Below are positions 37,046 to 46,568 of a DNA stretch of 64,000 nt, piece after piece. Every line of letters begins with the position of its first letter. Within the stretch, counting starts at the first letter, position 1. The stretch is from positions 62,001 through 126,000 of the forward strand of contig NZ_PHNJ01000002.1 of the NCBI RefSeq assembly GCF_008122205.1. The letters run 5' to 3'. The translations under genes and the position numbers were made by a program. A model generated the notes under the pieces. That model was not told the origin of the DNA. It saw only the letters and a list, made by a program, of their open reading frames with translations, and ran no database searches. Source of the DNA: Natronococcus pandeyae (lineage in GTDB: Archaea; Halobacteriota; Halobacteria; Halobacteriales; Natrialbaceae).

Positions 37046-38113
37046 ATGCGGGCCATCGTGACGATCCAGCATCCTGGCCACGTTCACTTCTTCAAGCACG
37101 CCATCGCGGAACTCGAGTCCAACGGCCACAGTGTCCACGTCTTCGCGCGTCGGAACGAAGTGGTCGCCGAACTGCTCGAGACCTACGACATCGATCACGA
37201 GATCCTGGCCGGCGAGTCGAACTCGCTGCTCTCGCTTGCAGCGGTGCAGGCGACCTACGAGACGCGGCTGCTGGCCCGGGCCCGCAAGATCAAACCCGAC
37301 GTGATCACCGCGATCGGCGGCCCCGCCGCGACCCACGTCGCGAAACTCGTCGGCGCGAAGAGCGTCGTCTTCTACGACACCGAGCACGCGACGCTTATAA
37401 AACGACTCGCCTACCCGTTCGCCGACGTCATCTGCACGCCCGAGTGTTACGACGGCGACATCGGCTCGAAGAAGGTCGAGTACGCGGGCTACCACGAACT
37501 CGCCTACCTCCACCCCGACCGCTTCGAACCCGATCCCGCGATCCTCGAGGAGGCGGGACTGGAACCCGACGACACGTTCGTCGTGATGCGCCTGAGTAGC
37601 TGGGATTCCTCGCACGATATGGGCCAGGGCGGCTTCGACGATCCAGTCGAGGCCGTCGAGCGCCTCGAGGACGCCGGCGCCGAGGTGCTGATCACGTCGG
37701 AGGTCCCCCTTCCGCCCGAACTCGAATCCAACCGACTCACCACGTCGCCGGATCGGATGCACGATCTGCTCGCGTACGCCGACTGTTTCGTCGGCGAGGG
37801 CGCGACGATGGCCTCCGAGGCGGCGGTGCTCGGCACACCCTCGGTGTACGTCAACTCCCTCTCGCTCGGCTACACGAGGGAACTCGAGGAGAACTACGGC
37901 CTCGTGTTCAACTTCAACGGCACGAACCGCCACGCTCGGTCGCTCGAGCGGGCAGTGTCGATCGTCGAGGAGGCCGACGACGAGAAGTGGAACCGCCGAC
38001 GCGAACGACTGCTGGCCGACCGGATCGACGTCACCGACGTCATCGTTAGAGAGGTCGAAACCGTCTCCGGACGCGATCCGGACCGATCGGCGCTCGCTGC
38101 CAACGCTGACTGA
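37046..38113 (+). CDS. DUF354 glycosyltransferase-like protein
   Basis: This 355-residue protein matches the DUF354 family, which has a GT-B fold like the UDP-GlcNAc 2-epimerase/MurG group. Its start is MRAIVTIQHPGHVHFFKHAI (HPGHVHF is the family hallmark), followed by the middle AIGGPAATHVAKLVGAKSVVFYDTEHA and the C-terminal part GEGATMASEAAVLGTPSVYV, where the donor nucleotide would bind. It starts directly after the GT2 stop. The family is common in archaeal surface glycan clusters; the reaction has not been settled to my knowledge. Confidence 0.88.
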   Translation: MRAIVTIQHPGHVHFFKHAIAELESNGHSVHVFARRNEVVAELLETYDIDHEILAGESNSLLSLAAVQATYETRLLARARKIKPDVITAIGGPAATHVAKLVGAKSVVFYDTEHATLIKRLAYPFADVICTPECYDGDIGSKKVEYAGYHELAYLHPDRFEPDPAILEEAGLEPDDTFVVMRLSSWDSSHDMGQGGFDDPVEAVERLEDAGAEVLITSEVPLPPELESNRLTTSPDRMHDLLAYADCFVGEGATMASEAAVLGTPSVYVNSLSLGYTRELEENYGLVFNFNGTNRHARSLERAVSIVEEADDEKWNRRRERLLADRIDVTDVIVREVETVSGRDPDRSALAANAD

Positions 38114-38119
38114 CACGAT

Positions 38120-39106
38120 ATGCACGTACTACATCTCATCACCTCCACGCGTTCGTTCTTCGAGCAACAGATTTCCGTGCTCGAAGACCGCGGCGTCGAG
38201 TGCACCGTCATCGGCGTCCCCGGCGACTACACCGCCGACTCACCGCGGACGCCCGGCGACTACCTGCGGTTTTATCCGAAGGTGCTCTCGCACGTTCGTT
38301 CGGACGAGTACGACCTGATTCACGGCCACTACGGTCTCGTCGCGCCGTTTGCACTCGCCCAGCCGACGCGCCCGGTGGTGATGAGTCTGTGGGGAACCGA
38401 CCTGATGAGCGACATGGGCTGGCTCGAGACGATCAGTCGATACGGCGCCCGCTTCGCGGACGCCACGATCGTGCCCAGTCCCGCGATGTCGCGCGAACTC
38501 GACGTCGATCACGTCGAGATCCCGTTCGGCGTCGACACCGAGCAGTTCAGACCCGTTCCACGCGAGGAGGCCCGCGAGCGCGTGGGATGGGACCCCGACG
38601 AACGAATCGCACTCTTTCCGTACGATCCCGACCGGGACGAAAAAGACTACGCGCGGGCCGAACGCGTCGTCGAGCGCGCCGACGCCGACCTCGAGTTGCG
38701 AACGGTCGACGGCGTTGCCTACGAAGAGATGCCATACTACATGAACGCGAGCGACGTCCTCCTCGTGACCTCGAAGCGCGAGGCCGGTCCGATGGTCGTC
38801 AAGGAGGCCGCGGCCTGCAACGTGCCGACCGTTTCGACCGACGTCGGCTTCGTCCGCGAGACGATCGGCGACGTCGAGAACTGTACCGTCAGCGATAGCG
38901 ACGCCGAACTCGCCGCCGGCCTCGAGTCAGTTCTCGCCGGCGACCGCCGCTCGAACGGCCGTGAGGTGATCGACGGCCTGAGCCTCGAGGCGATGGGTGA
39001 CCGGGTGCTCGAGTGCTATCGGCAGGTCCTCGAGCGAAGGGGCCGCGAGCCGACCGAACTGACCGTCGATCGAACCGACGACGGGGAGGTACATCATGGC
39101 GTCTAG
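38120..39106 (+). CDS. Family 4 glycosyltransferase
   Basis: This 328-residue GT-B enzyme has the N-terminal domain MHVLHLITSTRSFFEQQISV, HGHYGLVAPFALAQPTRPVV and MSLWGTDLM, and the family-4 C-terminal motif where E-x7-E would read SKREAGPMVVKEAAACNVPTV, followed by STDVGFVRE. It would add a sugar to the growing lipid-linked glycan on the cytoplasmic side. It begins six bases after the DUF354 gene and overlaps the next gene by 11 bases, so all five genes form one operon. Confidence 0.9.
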   Translation: MHVLHLITSTRSFFEQQISVLEDRGVECTVIGVPGDYTADSPRTPGDYLRFYPKVLSHVRSDEYDLIHGHYGLVAPFALAQPTRPVVMSLWGTDLMSDMGWLETISRYGARFADATIVPSPAMSRELDVDHVEIPFGVDTEQFRPVPREEARERVGWDPDERIALFPYDPDRDEKDYARAERVVERADADLELRTVDGVAYEEMPYYMNASDVLLVTSKREAGPMVVKEAAACNVPTVSTDVGFVRETIGDVENCTVSDSDAELAAGLESVLAGDRRSNGREVIDGLSLEAMGDRVLECYRQVLERRGREPTELTVDRTDDGEVHHGV

Positions 39107-41099
39107 GATGTCACTGTCGAACTTACGACCGTTACGCCTGGATACGACGGCGGCGATCATCGGACTGGCCGTCGCCCTGTTGCTGTTCCCGCTGCGGTTT
39201 TTCGCCTCGCAGATCTACATCAACACGATTCCGATCGTTATTGGGATCGGCTGTCTCCTGTATCTCGGCGCGGTCAATCAGAACGAGGACGAGCGGACGC
39301 TGTCCGTGCTGTCGACACCGGCGGCCATGGCGTTGCCGAGCATCGTTGTCGTCGGCATGGTGGCGATGGTGCTCGTAACGGTGCTACAGGAGGCACGGAC
39401 GACCGCCTTCTTCGCGATCTCGGCCGTGGTCGGGACGTTACTGTTCGTCCAGATACTGTTCACCAGCGACCGCGATTTCAACCACGGGCTCATCCTGTTC
39501 CAGCTCGTCCTCTTCGCGTTCGTCTTCCGACTGCTCGCGCTGTACGCGACGCCGGGCTACATCGGAATCGACGTCTGGACGCACATGACGGAGCTAGCGA
39601 GTGCGATCTACACCGAGGAGTCACTGGGTGCGATCGGACACGACAAGCACTTCGCTTCGCCGTTTTTCCACCTGCTCGTGGTCGCCTCCGCACTCGTCTA
39701 CGACGTCTCCCTGCGACTCGGGCTGTTCCTCTCGGTCGGTCTCGTGATGCCGCTGTCGATCCTGCTGGTCTACGCCGCGTCGAACCTGCTGGTTCCCACC
39801 CGATGGGCGACGTTAGCCACGGCGCTGTTCGCGGTGAGCAGTCACGTCGCGCTGTGGGGGATCCACCTCATTCCGACGAGTATGGGACTCGTCTTCTTCC
39901 TCGGCCTCCTGTACGCACTGCTCCGCGTGATGCGGATCGAGTACACGGGTCGCGATTTCACGCTATTGATCCTCCTCTCCATCGCGATCGTCCTCACTCA
40001 CCAGGTGTCGTCGTTCATTATGCTCGTTCTACTGGGCGCCGCGTTCCTCGCCCAGCTCGTGTTCATGCTCGGCCCACTGGGGCTCACGCGGCTCGACACG
40101 AGCGTCTTCCAGACGAAAAAACCCGTCAACCTCCTCGGTCTCGTGGTGTTCAACTTCGGGTTCCTGATCTTCGTCTGGTCGCTGACCCCGTACCGACAGG
40201 ACTCGTTCCTCGGAACCATCCTCAGCCTGTTCGGCGAAACCCTCTCGGAGAGTGCAGGCTTCCTGAATCTCGCGTCGCCGGGTGCGACGGATGACGAGGA
40301 GGAACCCGGCGCCGCTGCGGAGACGACCACCACGCTGTTCGACCAGATCGTTCCGTACGTGGAGGAACTCGGCTTTCTGCTGTTGCTCAGCTTTATGCTC
40401 GTCGGCTGTCTGTATATCGTCCACCGGCGGCGTGCCGAGCAATCGGTCTTCACCCTGGCGCTCGGGTCGGGCATCATGCTGTTCTTCGTGCTCGGGTTGC
40501 CGATGTTCGGTATTCGGAACTTCATTCCGACGCGCTGGTTTGCGTTCCTCTACGCACTGATGGCCATCCTCGGTGCGATCGGACTCCGGACGCTCAGTCG
40601 GAACCTCTCGGCAACGCCCGTCATCGTCGTCCTGTTGCTGGTCGCGTTGATCTTCCCGGGCGGGATGATGCTCGCGTCGAGCAGCAGCGTCGACAATCCC
40701 GTCTTCGAGGAACACAACGAGCGCCTCGCCTACGACGAGGACGAGATCGCCGCGGCGTACGCCGTCGGCGAGATGACCGGATCGCCGGCCGGTGACGAGA
40801 TTCGTCCGGATCAAGCACTCTACACCGATCACCCGTACCAGACGGTCGTCTTCCGAACGCACTCGTATCCGCTAAGCGGGACGACATCGGCACAGATACC
40901 CGCGGAGAACCAAACCGATCAGCAGTACACTCTCTACCGGACGGTACAGTCGGAGGAAACGGCGACGTACTTCCGGGACCAAAACGGCCACGGCTACACC
41001 CCCGCCATCGATCGGCACGAACTCTGCCAGCCCGAACAGTCGACGGTGTACGACAACGGCAACGTGGAGTTCTGTACACCGTCGCCCGCACTCGAGTAA
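39096..41099 (+). CDS. Large multipass membrane protein of the glycan operon (GT-C or polymerase-like)
   Basis: This 667-residue protein has about 13 transmembrane helices and a C-terminal soluble part of about 130 residues. The first extracellular loop after several helices reads TPGYIGIDVWTHMTELASAIY, with an Asp followed by charged residues. This is the place where GT-C glycosyltransferases and O-antigen ligase-like enzymes have catalytic acids; GHDKHFASPFFHLLVVASAL follows. The C-terminal domain is exported and ends YDNGNVEFCTPSPALE. It could be a GT-C transferase using lipid-linked sugar, or a polymerase/ligase. It is the last gene of the operon that starts at 34605. Confidence 0.8.
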   Translation: MASRMSLSNLRPLRLDTTAAIIGLAVALLLFPLRFFASQIYINTIPIVIGIGCLLYLGAVNQNEDERTLSVLSTPAAMALPSIVVVGMVAMVLVTVLQEARTTAFFAISAVVGTLLFVQILFTSDRDFNHGLILFQLVLFAFVFRLLALYATPGYIGIDVWTHMTELASAIYTEESLGAIGHDKHFASPFFHLLVVASALVYDVSLRLGLFLSVGLVMPLSILLVYAASNLLVPTRWATLATALFAVSSHVALWGIHLIPTSMGLVFFLGLLYALLRVMRIEYTGRDFTLLILLSIAIVLTHQVSSFIMLVLLGAAFLAQLVFMLGPLGLTRLDTSVFQTKKPVNLLGLVVFNFGFLIFVWSLTPYRQDSFLGTILSLFGETLSESAGFLNLASPGATDDEEEPGAAAETTTTLFDQIVPYVEELGFLLLLSFMLVGCLYIVHRRRAEQSVFTLALGSGIMLFFVLGLPMFGIRNFIPTRWFAFLYALMAILGAIGLRTLSRNLSATPVIVVLLLVALIFPGGMMLASSSSVDNPVFEEHNERLAYDEDEIAAAYAVGEMTGSPAGDEIRPDQALYTDHPYQTVVFRTHSYPLSGTTSAQIPAENQTDQQYTLYRTVQSEETATYFRDQNGHGYTPAIDRHELCQPEQSTVYDNGNVEFCTPSPALE

Positions 41100-41222
41100 T
41101 CTCGAACGGAGAGAACGGATAGCGACTCCACTCCTTCTCGTCGTCTTCCGCTGGCGTCGTTCGGTATGAAACGGTCGCTGCGAACCGACGGACTTTCGTC
41201 TTCTGCGGACAGTTACGTATCG

Positions 41223-41885
41223 ATGACTTTCACGCGCCGGCGCATTCTCGCATCGGGTGCAGCCGTCGGAATGGGCCTCGGTGCCGGATGCACCCGACTC
41301 ACCGACGGTGCACTCTCGTCGACACCGGCGACCGTCGACGACGACGCGCTGGCCGAAACGGGGTACGGCGAGCACGCCGTCGACGAACTCCCGATCGAGC
41401 GTACCGTCGGCCGGTTCGGCCTCGAGCGCACGATCGAAGTGCGCAACTGGTACGCCGAGTACGACCGTGCCGTCGCGCTCGATGCGATCGGACTGCCCCG
41501 ACTCCAGGCGGCGGTCGTCGCTGTTCTGAGCACGCCACGAGTGTCCGCCTTCGGCCGGTCGTTCAACCCCGTCGGCGAGTACACGACCGACGAACTCGTC
41601 GAACTCATTCAGGAACGGTACGACGAACTCGAGGCGGTCGAGCGCGTCGACGAGACGGTCGTCTCGATCCTCGACACCGAGACGACGGTCGCCCGGTACG
41701 ACGCCCGCGCTCGCCTCGTCGAGGCTGGCATCACGTTCGACGTCGCCGTACAGCTCAGCGAGCCAGTCGAACACGACGACGACTTCGTACTCGGCGTCGC
41801 CGTCTACCCGCGGGTCGCCGGACTCGAGACCGAGTCCGACGCGGTTCGGACACTACTGGCCGGGATCGAGCACGAACAGGCGTGA
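41223..41885 (+). CDS. Haloarchaeal Tat lipoprotein (DUF6517-like)
   Basis: This 220-residue protein has a Tat lipoprotein signal (TRRRILASGAAVGMGLGAGC, Cys 23). The mature part is an alpha/beta domain: ERTIEVRNWYAEYDRAVALD, VAVVLSTPRVSAFGRSFNP (seen as VAVLSTPRVSAFGRSFNP), TTDELVELIQERYDELEAVE and the last strands VLGVAVYPRV. The pattern resembles the DUF6517 haloarchaeal lipoprotein family from memory; no function is known. The ATG at 41223 puts the twin arginines near the N-terminus. It lies 123 bases after the glycan operon in the same direction. Confidence 0.75.
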   Translation: MTFTRRRILASGAAVGMGLGAGCTRLTDGALSSTPATVDDDALAETGYGEHAVDELPIERTVGRFGLERTIEVRNWYAEYDRAVALDAIGLPRLQAAVVAVLSTPRVSAFGRSFNPVGEYTTDELVELIQERYDELEAVERVDETVVSILDTETTVARYDARARLVEAGITFDVAVQLSEPVEHDDDFVLGVAVYPRVAGLETESDAVRTLLAGIEHEQA

Positions 41886-42109
41886 CGGACAGCGTCGGAC
41901 CGTCCGTCACACACACGGCACTGCTGGCACTCGACTCCGCGGACGGATGAGTGTGAACGGGAAGAGTGTGCATCGAGAGATGGACAGGATAGTGCGCATC
42001 GAGAGAGCGGCTGATCGGCGGGTCGAACGAGTCGGCGGTAAAAAATCGAGTCGGCGGTAGCGAGAACGAGTCGCAGAACCCAATCGAACGCGACCGCTGC
42101 TCGAGTCGA

Positions 42110-43105
42110 TTACGAGACCGTGACCGGAAGCTCGATCGTTCGATAGGCGTTCTCCTCGGTCGGATCCTCCGGTGGCTCACCCTCGTAGAGGTAGAGTACC
42201 AGTCGGAGGTCGTCGCCGGTCATCGACGGCTCGAACTCGAGCGTCTGCTCGTGGGTCTCGCCGTCGGCGACGGTGGCGGACTCGCTGGCGAGGACATCCT
42301 GCTCGTGGACGGTAACGCTGTCGTCCTCGTAACTCACCTGCTGGAGCGCGACCACGGTCGTGTAGGATCGCTCCTCGTGTTCTTCGTTCGTGATGTACGC
42401 CGTCTGCGACTGCGATTCACCCGCCGACAGGGAGTCGTCGTACATCACTTCCATCTCCCCGTGGACCTCCTCCGTTTCGATGTAGAACTCGGTGTAGCCG
42501 TCGTGTTCGGGCGGGCCCGTCGCGACTGCGAATCCTGCGGTGACGAGCAGGACGGCCAGCGCGACCAGGAAGATCGCGTTGTACAGCATCGGACTCGGCG
42601 CCGATCGACCGTACGAGTTCCGGTCAGCAGAGAACAGCAGGGACGATCCCGACAGCGAGAGGGCAAACCGCTGCTCCGGCGGACACCGATACCGCTGGAC
42701 GATCGCCAGCAACGAGAAGACGATCGTCGTCAGGGCAATTCCGACGACGACCGGTCGAACCGTGATTCCCCACGGCGTCGCGGACGTAACCAGCGTGACC
42801 GCCGGAACGACCGCGATACTGGCGACGACCGACAGGACGAACCGCTCGATCGATCCGAGTCCACCGCTGCTCAACACCGGACCTCGTCGGGTGGTCTTCT
42901 CGTCGTCGAACGACTGATACTCGTCGTCGAATTTGTCCGGGTACAACACCGAAACGAGGGCGTATCCGGGCAGGAATAGCAGGAACGGAATTCCGAGGAG
43001 GATGCGAACTGGTCCTGGAACGCCGATGAACAGCCCGAACGTAACGAGGCCAGTCACCGCGATAACCAGTGCCAGATCGAGAAACCACCAGTCGGAGTCA
43101 CTCAT
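42110..43105 (-). CDS. DUF1616-type membrane protein
   Basis: This 331-residue protein has four or five helices: two at the start (LALVIAVTGLVTFGLFIGVP and PVRILLGIPFLLFLPGYALVS), two in the middle and one near residue 175 (YNAIFLVALAVLLVTAGFAV). The C-terminal 150 residues form an extracellular beta-rich domain (YTEFYIETEEVHGEMEVMYD). The FLPGYALVSVLYP segment with ERFVLSVVASIAVVP is typical of DUF1616. These proteins are common in archaeal surface glycan clusters, with unknown action. It is encoded alone on the minus strand, pointing toward the lipoprotein gene. Confidence 0.85.
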   Translation of the reverse strand: MSDSDWWFLDLALVIAVTGLVTFGLFIGVPGPVRILLGIPFLLFLPGYALVSVLYPDKFDDEYQSFDDEKTTRRGPVLSSGGLGSIERFVLSVVASIAVVPAVTLVTSATPWGITVRPVVVGIALTTIVFSLLAIVQRYRCPPEQRFALSLSGSSLLFSADRNSYGRSAPSPMLYNAIFLVALAVLLVTAGFAVATGPPEHDGYTEFYIETEEVHGEMEVMYDDSLSAGESQSQTAYITNEEHEERSYTTVVALQQVSYEDDSVTVHEQDVLASESATVADGETHEQTLEFEPSMTGDDLRLVLYLYEGEPPEDPTEENAYRTIELPVTVS

Positions 43106-43532
43106 TTACCGGGAATGAGTACCTTGAGCGTTTAGTTATCGGTCGTATAAGCCGAGCCACGCCGCCGTCGGTCGTCGTCCACCGTCGGAGCCGACCGGCG
43201 ACCGTCTTCGAAATTTGGTGACAGTAAACACCGTCGGATTTCCAGGAGAGTTTCGTTCAACTATAAAAATATTCCGTCAATTCAGGCAGTTCTGAACGAT
43301 GGAGTGTTATGATAGAGCATAGTCTCGGGACGAGAGAGGCGTATAAGTTATGTGACTATTGAACAGTCCGAGTGCTGGAAAAACCGTTTCTGAACGCCCA
43401 TTCCGCCGAATGTACGTTCTGAAACAGTCACAAACCCAAATATTAGGGGCAATTTCACTGAAGTCAAACCGTTCATCTGTGGACGATTTTCAGCCTTTAA
43501 TACTGGTCCGTGAGTGACGATCAAGCAGTACG
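43106..43532. other. Spacer with promoter of the DUF7344-like regulator
   Basis: This AT-rich spacer of 427 bases lies between divergent genes. CCTTTAATACTGG at 43494-43506 sits 27-39 bases before the ATG at 43533 and fits a leaderless promoter. A second AT patch (CTATAAAAATATT, 43261-43273) is a possible upstream promoter. No gene is seen. Confidence 0.5.
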
Positions 43533-44123
43533 ATGAGTTCCACACAGGCGGTCAGAGACGAACAGAATCGAGGTGAAGACCAAGCGGACGAACAGGGTAC
43601 GTCCGGTGAGGAGTTGCCGGTAGACGAGATTTTCCACATTCTGCAGAACGAACGCCGTCGAATGGTCCTCGAGTATCTTCAGGAGGCGGAGGATTCCGTA
43701 CGCATGCGCGACGTGGCCGAGCAGGTTGCGGCGTGGGAAAACGGCACGACAGTCGAGGAACTGAGTTCCGACGAGCGACAGCGCGTTTACATCCCACTCT
43801 ATCAGTCCCACCTGCCGAAATTGGACAAGGCGGGCATAATCGACTACCAACAGAACCGCGGTATCGTCGAGCGCCGTCCCCTCGCAAAGCAACTCGACTA
43901 CTACCTCAATGCCGATTCCGAGACGAACGCAAGTAGAGACGACGGCAACGCGGTGACTGGTGACTGGGACGACTACTATATTGGCGCCGCCGGCGTGGGC
44001 GCGGTCTTGCTTCTCGGTGCGGTGTTCGAACTGCCGCTCTTCTCGCTCATCACCGGTATCGGACTGAGTGCCCTTATTCTGCTGATGTTTACGGCACTGA
44101 CGATCGGACAGTACGTCAGGTAA
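43533..44123 (+). CDS. Membrane winged-helix protein (DUF7344-like)
   Basis: This 196-residue protein has an acidic N-terminus and then a winged-helix domain (LPVDEIFHILQNERRRMVLEY, VRMRDVAEQVAAWENG, RVYIPLYQSHLPKLDKAGII, then NRGIVERRPLAKQLDYYL). Two transmembrane helices close it (YIGAAGVGAVLLLGAVFELP and LITGIGLSALILLMFTALTI). The I-x-x-L-x-N-E-R-R-R and HLPKLDxAGI motifs mark the haloarchaeal DUF7344 HTH group. A regulator tied to the membrane near glycan genes suggests control by surface state. Confidence 0.88.
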   Translation: MSSTQAVRDEQNRGEDQADEQGTSGEELPVDEIFHILQNERRRMVLEYLQEAEDSVRMRDVAEQVAAWENGTTVEELSSDERQRVYIPLYQSHLPKLDKAGIIDYQQNRGIVERRPLAKQLDYYLNADSETNASRDDGNAVTGDWDDYYIGAAGVGAVLLLGAVFELPLFSLITGIGLSALILLMFTALTIGQYVR

Positions 44124-44209
44124 TTGCGTCCGAATCCGACGGGCGTCACCGACGAGCTCATCACCGACATGTGGGTTTCGCCACCCGGTCGGCACACCCC
44201 TGCTCGAGA

Positions 44210-44743
44210 TTACCAGACGACGGTCGCGAGGATTCCGACAGCGGCGGTCAAGAGACCGAGAAGCGAAACGGTCGCCGTGACGTCGAGAACGATCGGCGCG
44301 AGGAGCAATCCAAGTGACGCCGCAAACAGAACGGTAAGCACGTAGTTCCGAAAACGAGAACCCGGTCGCTCGACCAGCGTAACCGTTCCCCGGTCCGGAT
44401 GAAAATCGATCACGCCGGAGGCATCGAGTGCCGGCAACGCGGTCTGTGAAAGTCGTTCGTGAACGTCGCCCCAGGCTTCGACATCGTCGACTCCATCAGC
44501 GTCGTAGATTTGATCTGCGATCTCGTCTATCGTCACCGGTTCGTCGCGCGACTTGAGCAGCGCAACGATGTCCCACTCGAGTTCCGGCGGTGCGCTGGTC
44601 GCTCCCGCATCGGTCTCGGTGTCGTGTGAGACGATCGACGATTCATCGTAATTAAAGACTCTGACGGACGTCGACGCTTGAATTGTGGACTCGTCGCCAC
44701 TCGAGTCCGAGGATGAGTTATCTCGAAACGGCGTCAGACGCAT
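44210..44743 (-). CDS. Second membrane winged-helix protein
   Basis: This 177-residue protein has an unordered Ser/Asp-rich start, a winged-helix domain (LEWDIVALLKSRDEPVTIDE, IADQIYDADG, VHERLSQTALPALDASGVID, then DRGTVTLVERPGSRF) and two transmembrane helices ([38 protein letters not shown]). The architecture mirrors the protein at 43533, so the pair looks like diverged paralogues facing each other. The start at 44743 is favoured by the TATA box at 44766-44779; a start six codons upstream (44761) is also open. Confidence 0.82.
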   Translation of the reverse strand: MRLTPFRDNSSSDSSGDESTIQASTSVRVFNYDESSIVSHDTETDAGATSAPPELEWDIVALLKSRDEPVTIDEIADQIYDADGVDDVEAWGDVHERLSQTALPALDASGVIDFHPDRGTVTLVERPGSRFRNYVLTVLFAASLGLLLAPIVLDVTATVSLLGLLTAAVGILATVVW

Positions 44744-44765
44744 ATTGTATATCACACACATCGGG

Positions 44766-44779
44766 TATTATAAATATGG
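44766..44779 (-). promoter_or_regulatory. TATA box of the 177-residue regulator
   Basis: Minus-strand CCATATTTATAATA ends about 23 bases before the ATG at 44743. This is right for a leaderless transcript. Confidence 0.55.
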
Positions 44780-44882
44780 TCCCGATATCGAGATCTGAAT
44801 CAATCGCGGCCGTTCGTTCGCGCGTTCAAACCGAGGGTAAACGTTTTACAGACCGTGAAAACACCCATTACGACAGAATTTG

Positions 44883-46568
44883 TTATGCAACCGACGGATG
44901 CCGGTCGAGCCAAGTTCTGGGCTGTTCAGCACTGTCCGTCCAACTGTCAGTCCAGCCGAGAAAATCGTTGAGCCGGAGTTTGTGACGGGCGGGCAGGTCG
45001 TGAACGTGTTCGAGTTCCGGCAGCAGTCGCTGGTCGAAGTCGTGCTGGTTGAACTGTTGTTCCCGGTCCGGCCAGGGAGACTCGAACGACTCGAGAAATG
45101 GCGTCTTACGCCGGACGAACCGTTCCATCTCGTTGAACAGCGTGAGATCGTGAGGACGGTCCGGGGGACGGTGTTTGAGCATGTCGGCGTCGATCATTTC
45201 GCAGGCCTCGAGGAACGTCTCGGTGGTCCGCTCGGCCGGTGGTGCCTGGAGGTGCCACTCGAGTAGTTCCGTGTCCGCGGCGAGAAACGACGCGAAGTAG
45301 TTGTCCGCAAGCTGTGTGTGGAACGGGATCGAGGGCTGATTCGAGATTCCACAGCAGTTGATCGCGTTCTGGATGGAGTCAGAGCGGTCCAGAACGGACT
45401 CGAACTCGGTTCGGACGGACTGTCTGACGAACGATTCGGGATCGACGTCGAACGACGTTCGCTCGGCCAGGTCGACGCTCGCGGACGGATCGTACCCGAA
45501 CCGCGAGAGGAGGACGTCGATCGGATCCGGGTCGGGATCGAGGCGCTCGAACGGAATGCGTTTGCCGAACACCTCGAAATCCACCTGCGCGGTAAAGTGC
45601 CCGCGGAAGAACGTGTCACAGAGCAGGCCGTGGTACATCGTATCGACCTCCATCTCGTCGGAGTAGCCGGCGTGGTGGATATGCAACGACTCCTTGAGAC
45701 CCTGCGAGTAGCGGACTTTCGTCTCGTCTGCGTGGAGGTAGCGCTCGTCCGGTTCGAACGCGGTGTGATCGGCGCCGTACTGCGTCGCGAGACGGTTGGC
45801 ACCCGCGACCTCCTGGGCGGTCGGACTGCCGACCGTGTAGCAGTGTTCGATCTCGGGGAGCTGAGCGAGAAGCATTCGCGAATCGTACCCCGCAGAGAGG
45901 AGCAGCCCCTTCCGTCCGGGAAGTATCGACCGTCGGTCGATCGCCCGCTCGAGACGGTTCGCCAGGCTCTCGGCGTAGTCGAACTCCTGCGTGTCGTAGA
46001 CGAACCGCTCGAGATGCTCGATGGACGACCGCGTCAGGTAGCTATCGATCGGGAGTCGAGACAGTTGCTCGACGCTCGTTTTCTCTCCGAGGGTGACGCC
46101 GAGGTGGAGAAACTCGAGAATGGCATCCCGCCGGAATTCGGGCTCCTGGATCGTTGCTGCGACGGTCGAGGAGTCCGTCCCAAACACGCGAACTCCGGGA
46201 TCGTCGGTGTAGAAACACTCCCGGGATCGAATCGGATCCGTCGCGGTGAACGCCGCGTCTCCGGTGTCGAGCACGAGCAGGTACGACCCGTTGAGCCTGG
46301 ACAGCGCGTCGGCCCCCTCGCGATCGTACGCCTCGAGAAACCATCGCGCGGCGTTCGACTCGCTACCGGGGACATACACCTCTCCCCAGATAGCGCAGAC
46401 GCCGTCGTCACTCTCGTACGTCGCGCTCCAGCCAGGAGTGCCGAGCCCGGAATCTCTGATCCCGACGGTCGTCGACGGTCCGACGAGCATCTCGTCGAAC
46501 TCGTCCGTCGACCTGAACCGGGTAAACGCTTCCATGCCGCCAAATACGCCGAAGAGTTCCGTATTCAT
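44883..46568 (-). CDS. Asparagine-synthetase-like protein lacking the glutaminase cysteine
   Basis: This 561-residue protein has the two-domain build of class B asparagine synthetases. The N-terminal Ntn-like domain (residues 1-190) keeps LSRLNGSYLLVLDTGD and DPIRSRECFYTDD but starts MNTELFGVFGG, without the Cys2 needed to take ammonia from glutamine. The C-terminal domain has the ATP pyrophosphatase loop LLSAGYDSRML (residues about 223-233), in place of SGGLDS. So it probably activates a carboxyl group as adenylate and uses another nucleophile, or free ammonia. Such proteins sit in surface glycan and antibiotic clusters, where they amidate sugars such as uronic acids; here the dehydrogenase at 34605 could provide the uronic acid. 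That substrate is inferred. Confidence 0.82.
   Translation of the reverse strand: MNTELFGVFGGMEAFTRFRSTDEFDEMLVGPSTTVGIRDSGLGTPGWSATYESDDGVCAIWGEVYVPGSESNAARWFLEAYDREGADALSRLNGSYLLVLDTGDAAFTATDPIRSRECFYTDDPGVRVFGTDSSTVAATIQEPEFRRDAILEFLHLGVTLGEKTSVEQLSRLPIDSYLTRSSIEHLERFVYDTQEFDYAESLANRLERAIDRRSILPGRKGLLLSAGYDSRMLLAQLPEIEHCYTVGSPTAQEVAGANRLATQYGADHTAFEPDERYLHADETKVRYSQGLKESLHIHHAGYSDEMEVDTMYHGLLCDTFFRGHFTAQVDFEVFGKRIPFERLDPDPDPIDVLLSRFGYDPSASVDLAERTSFDVDPESFVRQSVRTEFESVLDRSDSIQNAINCCGISNQPSIPFHTQLADNYFASFLAADTELLEWHLQAPPAERTTETFLEACEMIDADMLKHRPPDRPHDLTLFNEMERFVRRKTPFLESFESPWPDREQQFNQHDFDQRLLPELEHVHDLPARHKLRLNDFLGWTDSWTDSAEQPRTWLDRHPSVA

Noticed and set aside
36053-38125. 690-codon minus-strand frame across two glycosyltransferase genes
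   Set aside because: It is antisense to two convincing genes and spans their junction, with basic low-quality sequence.
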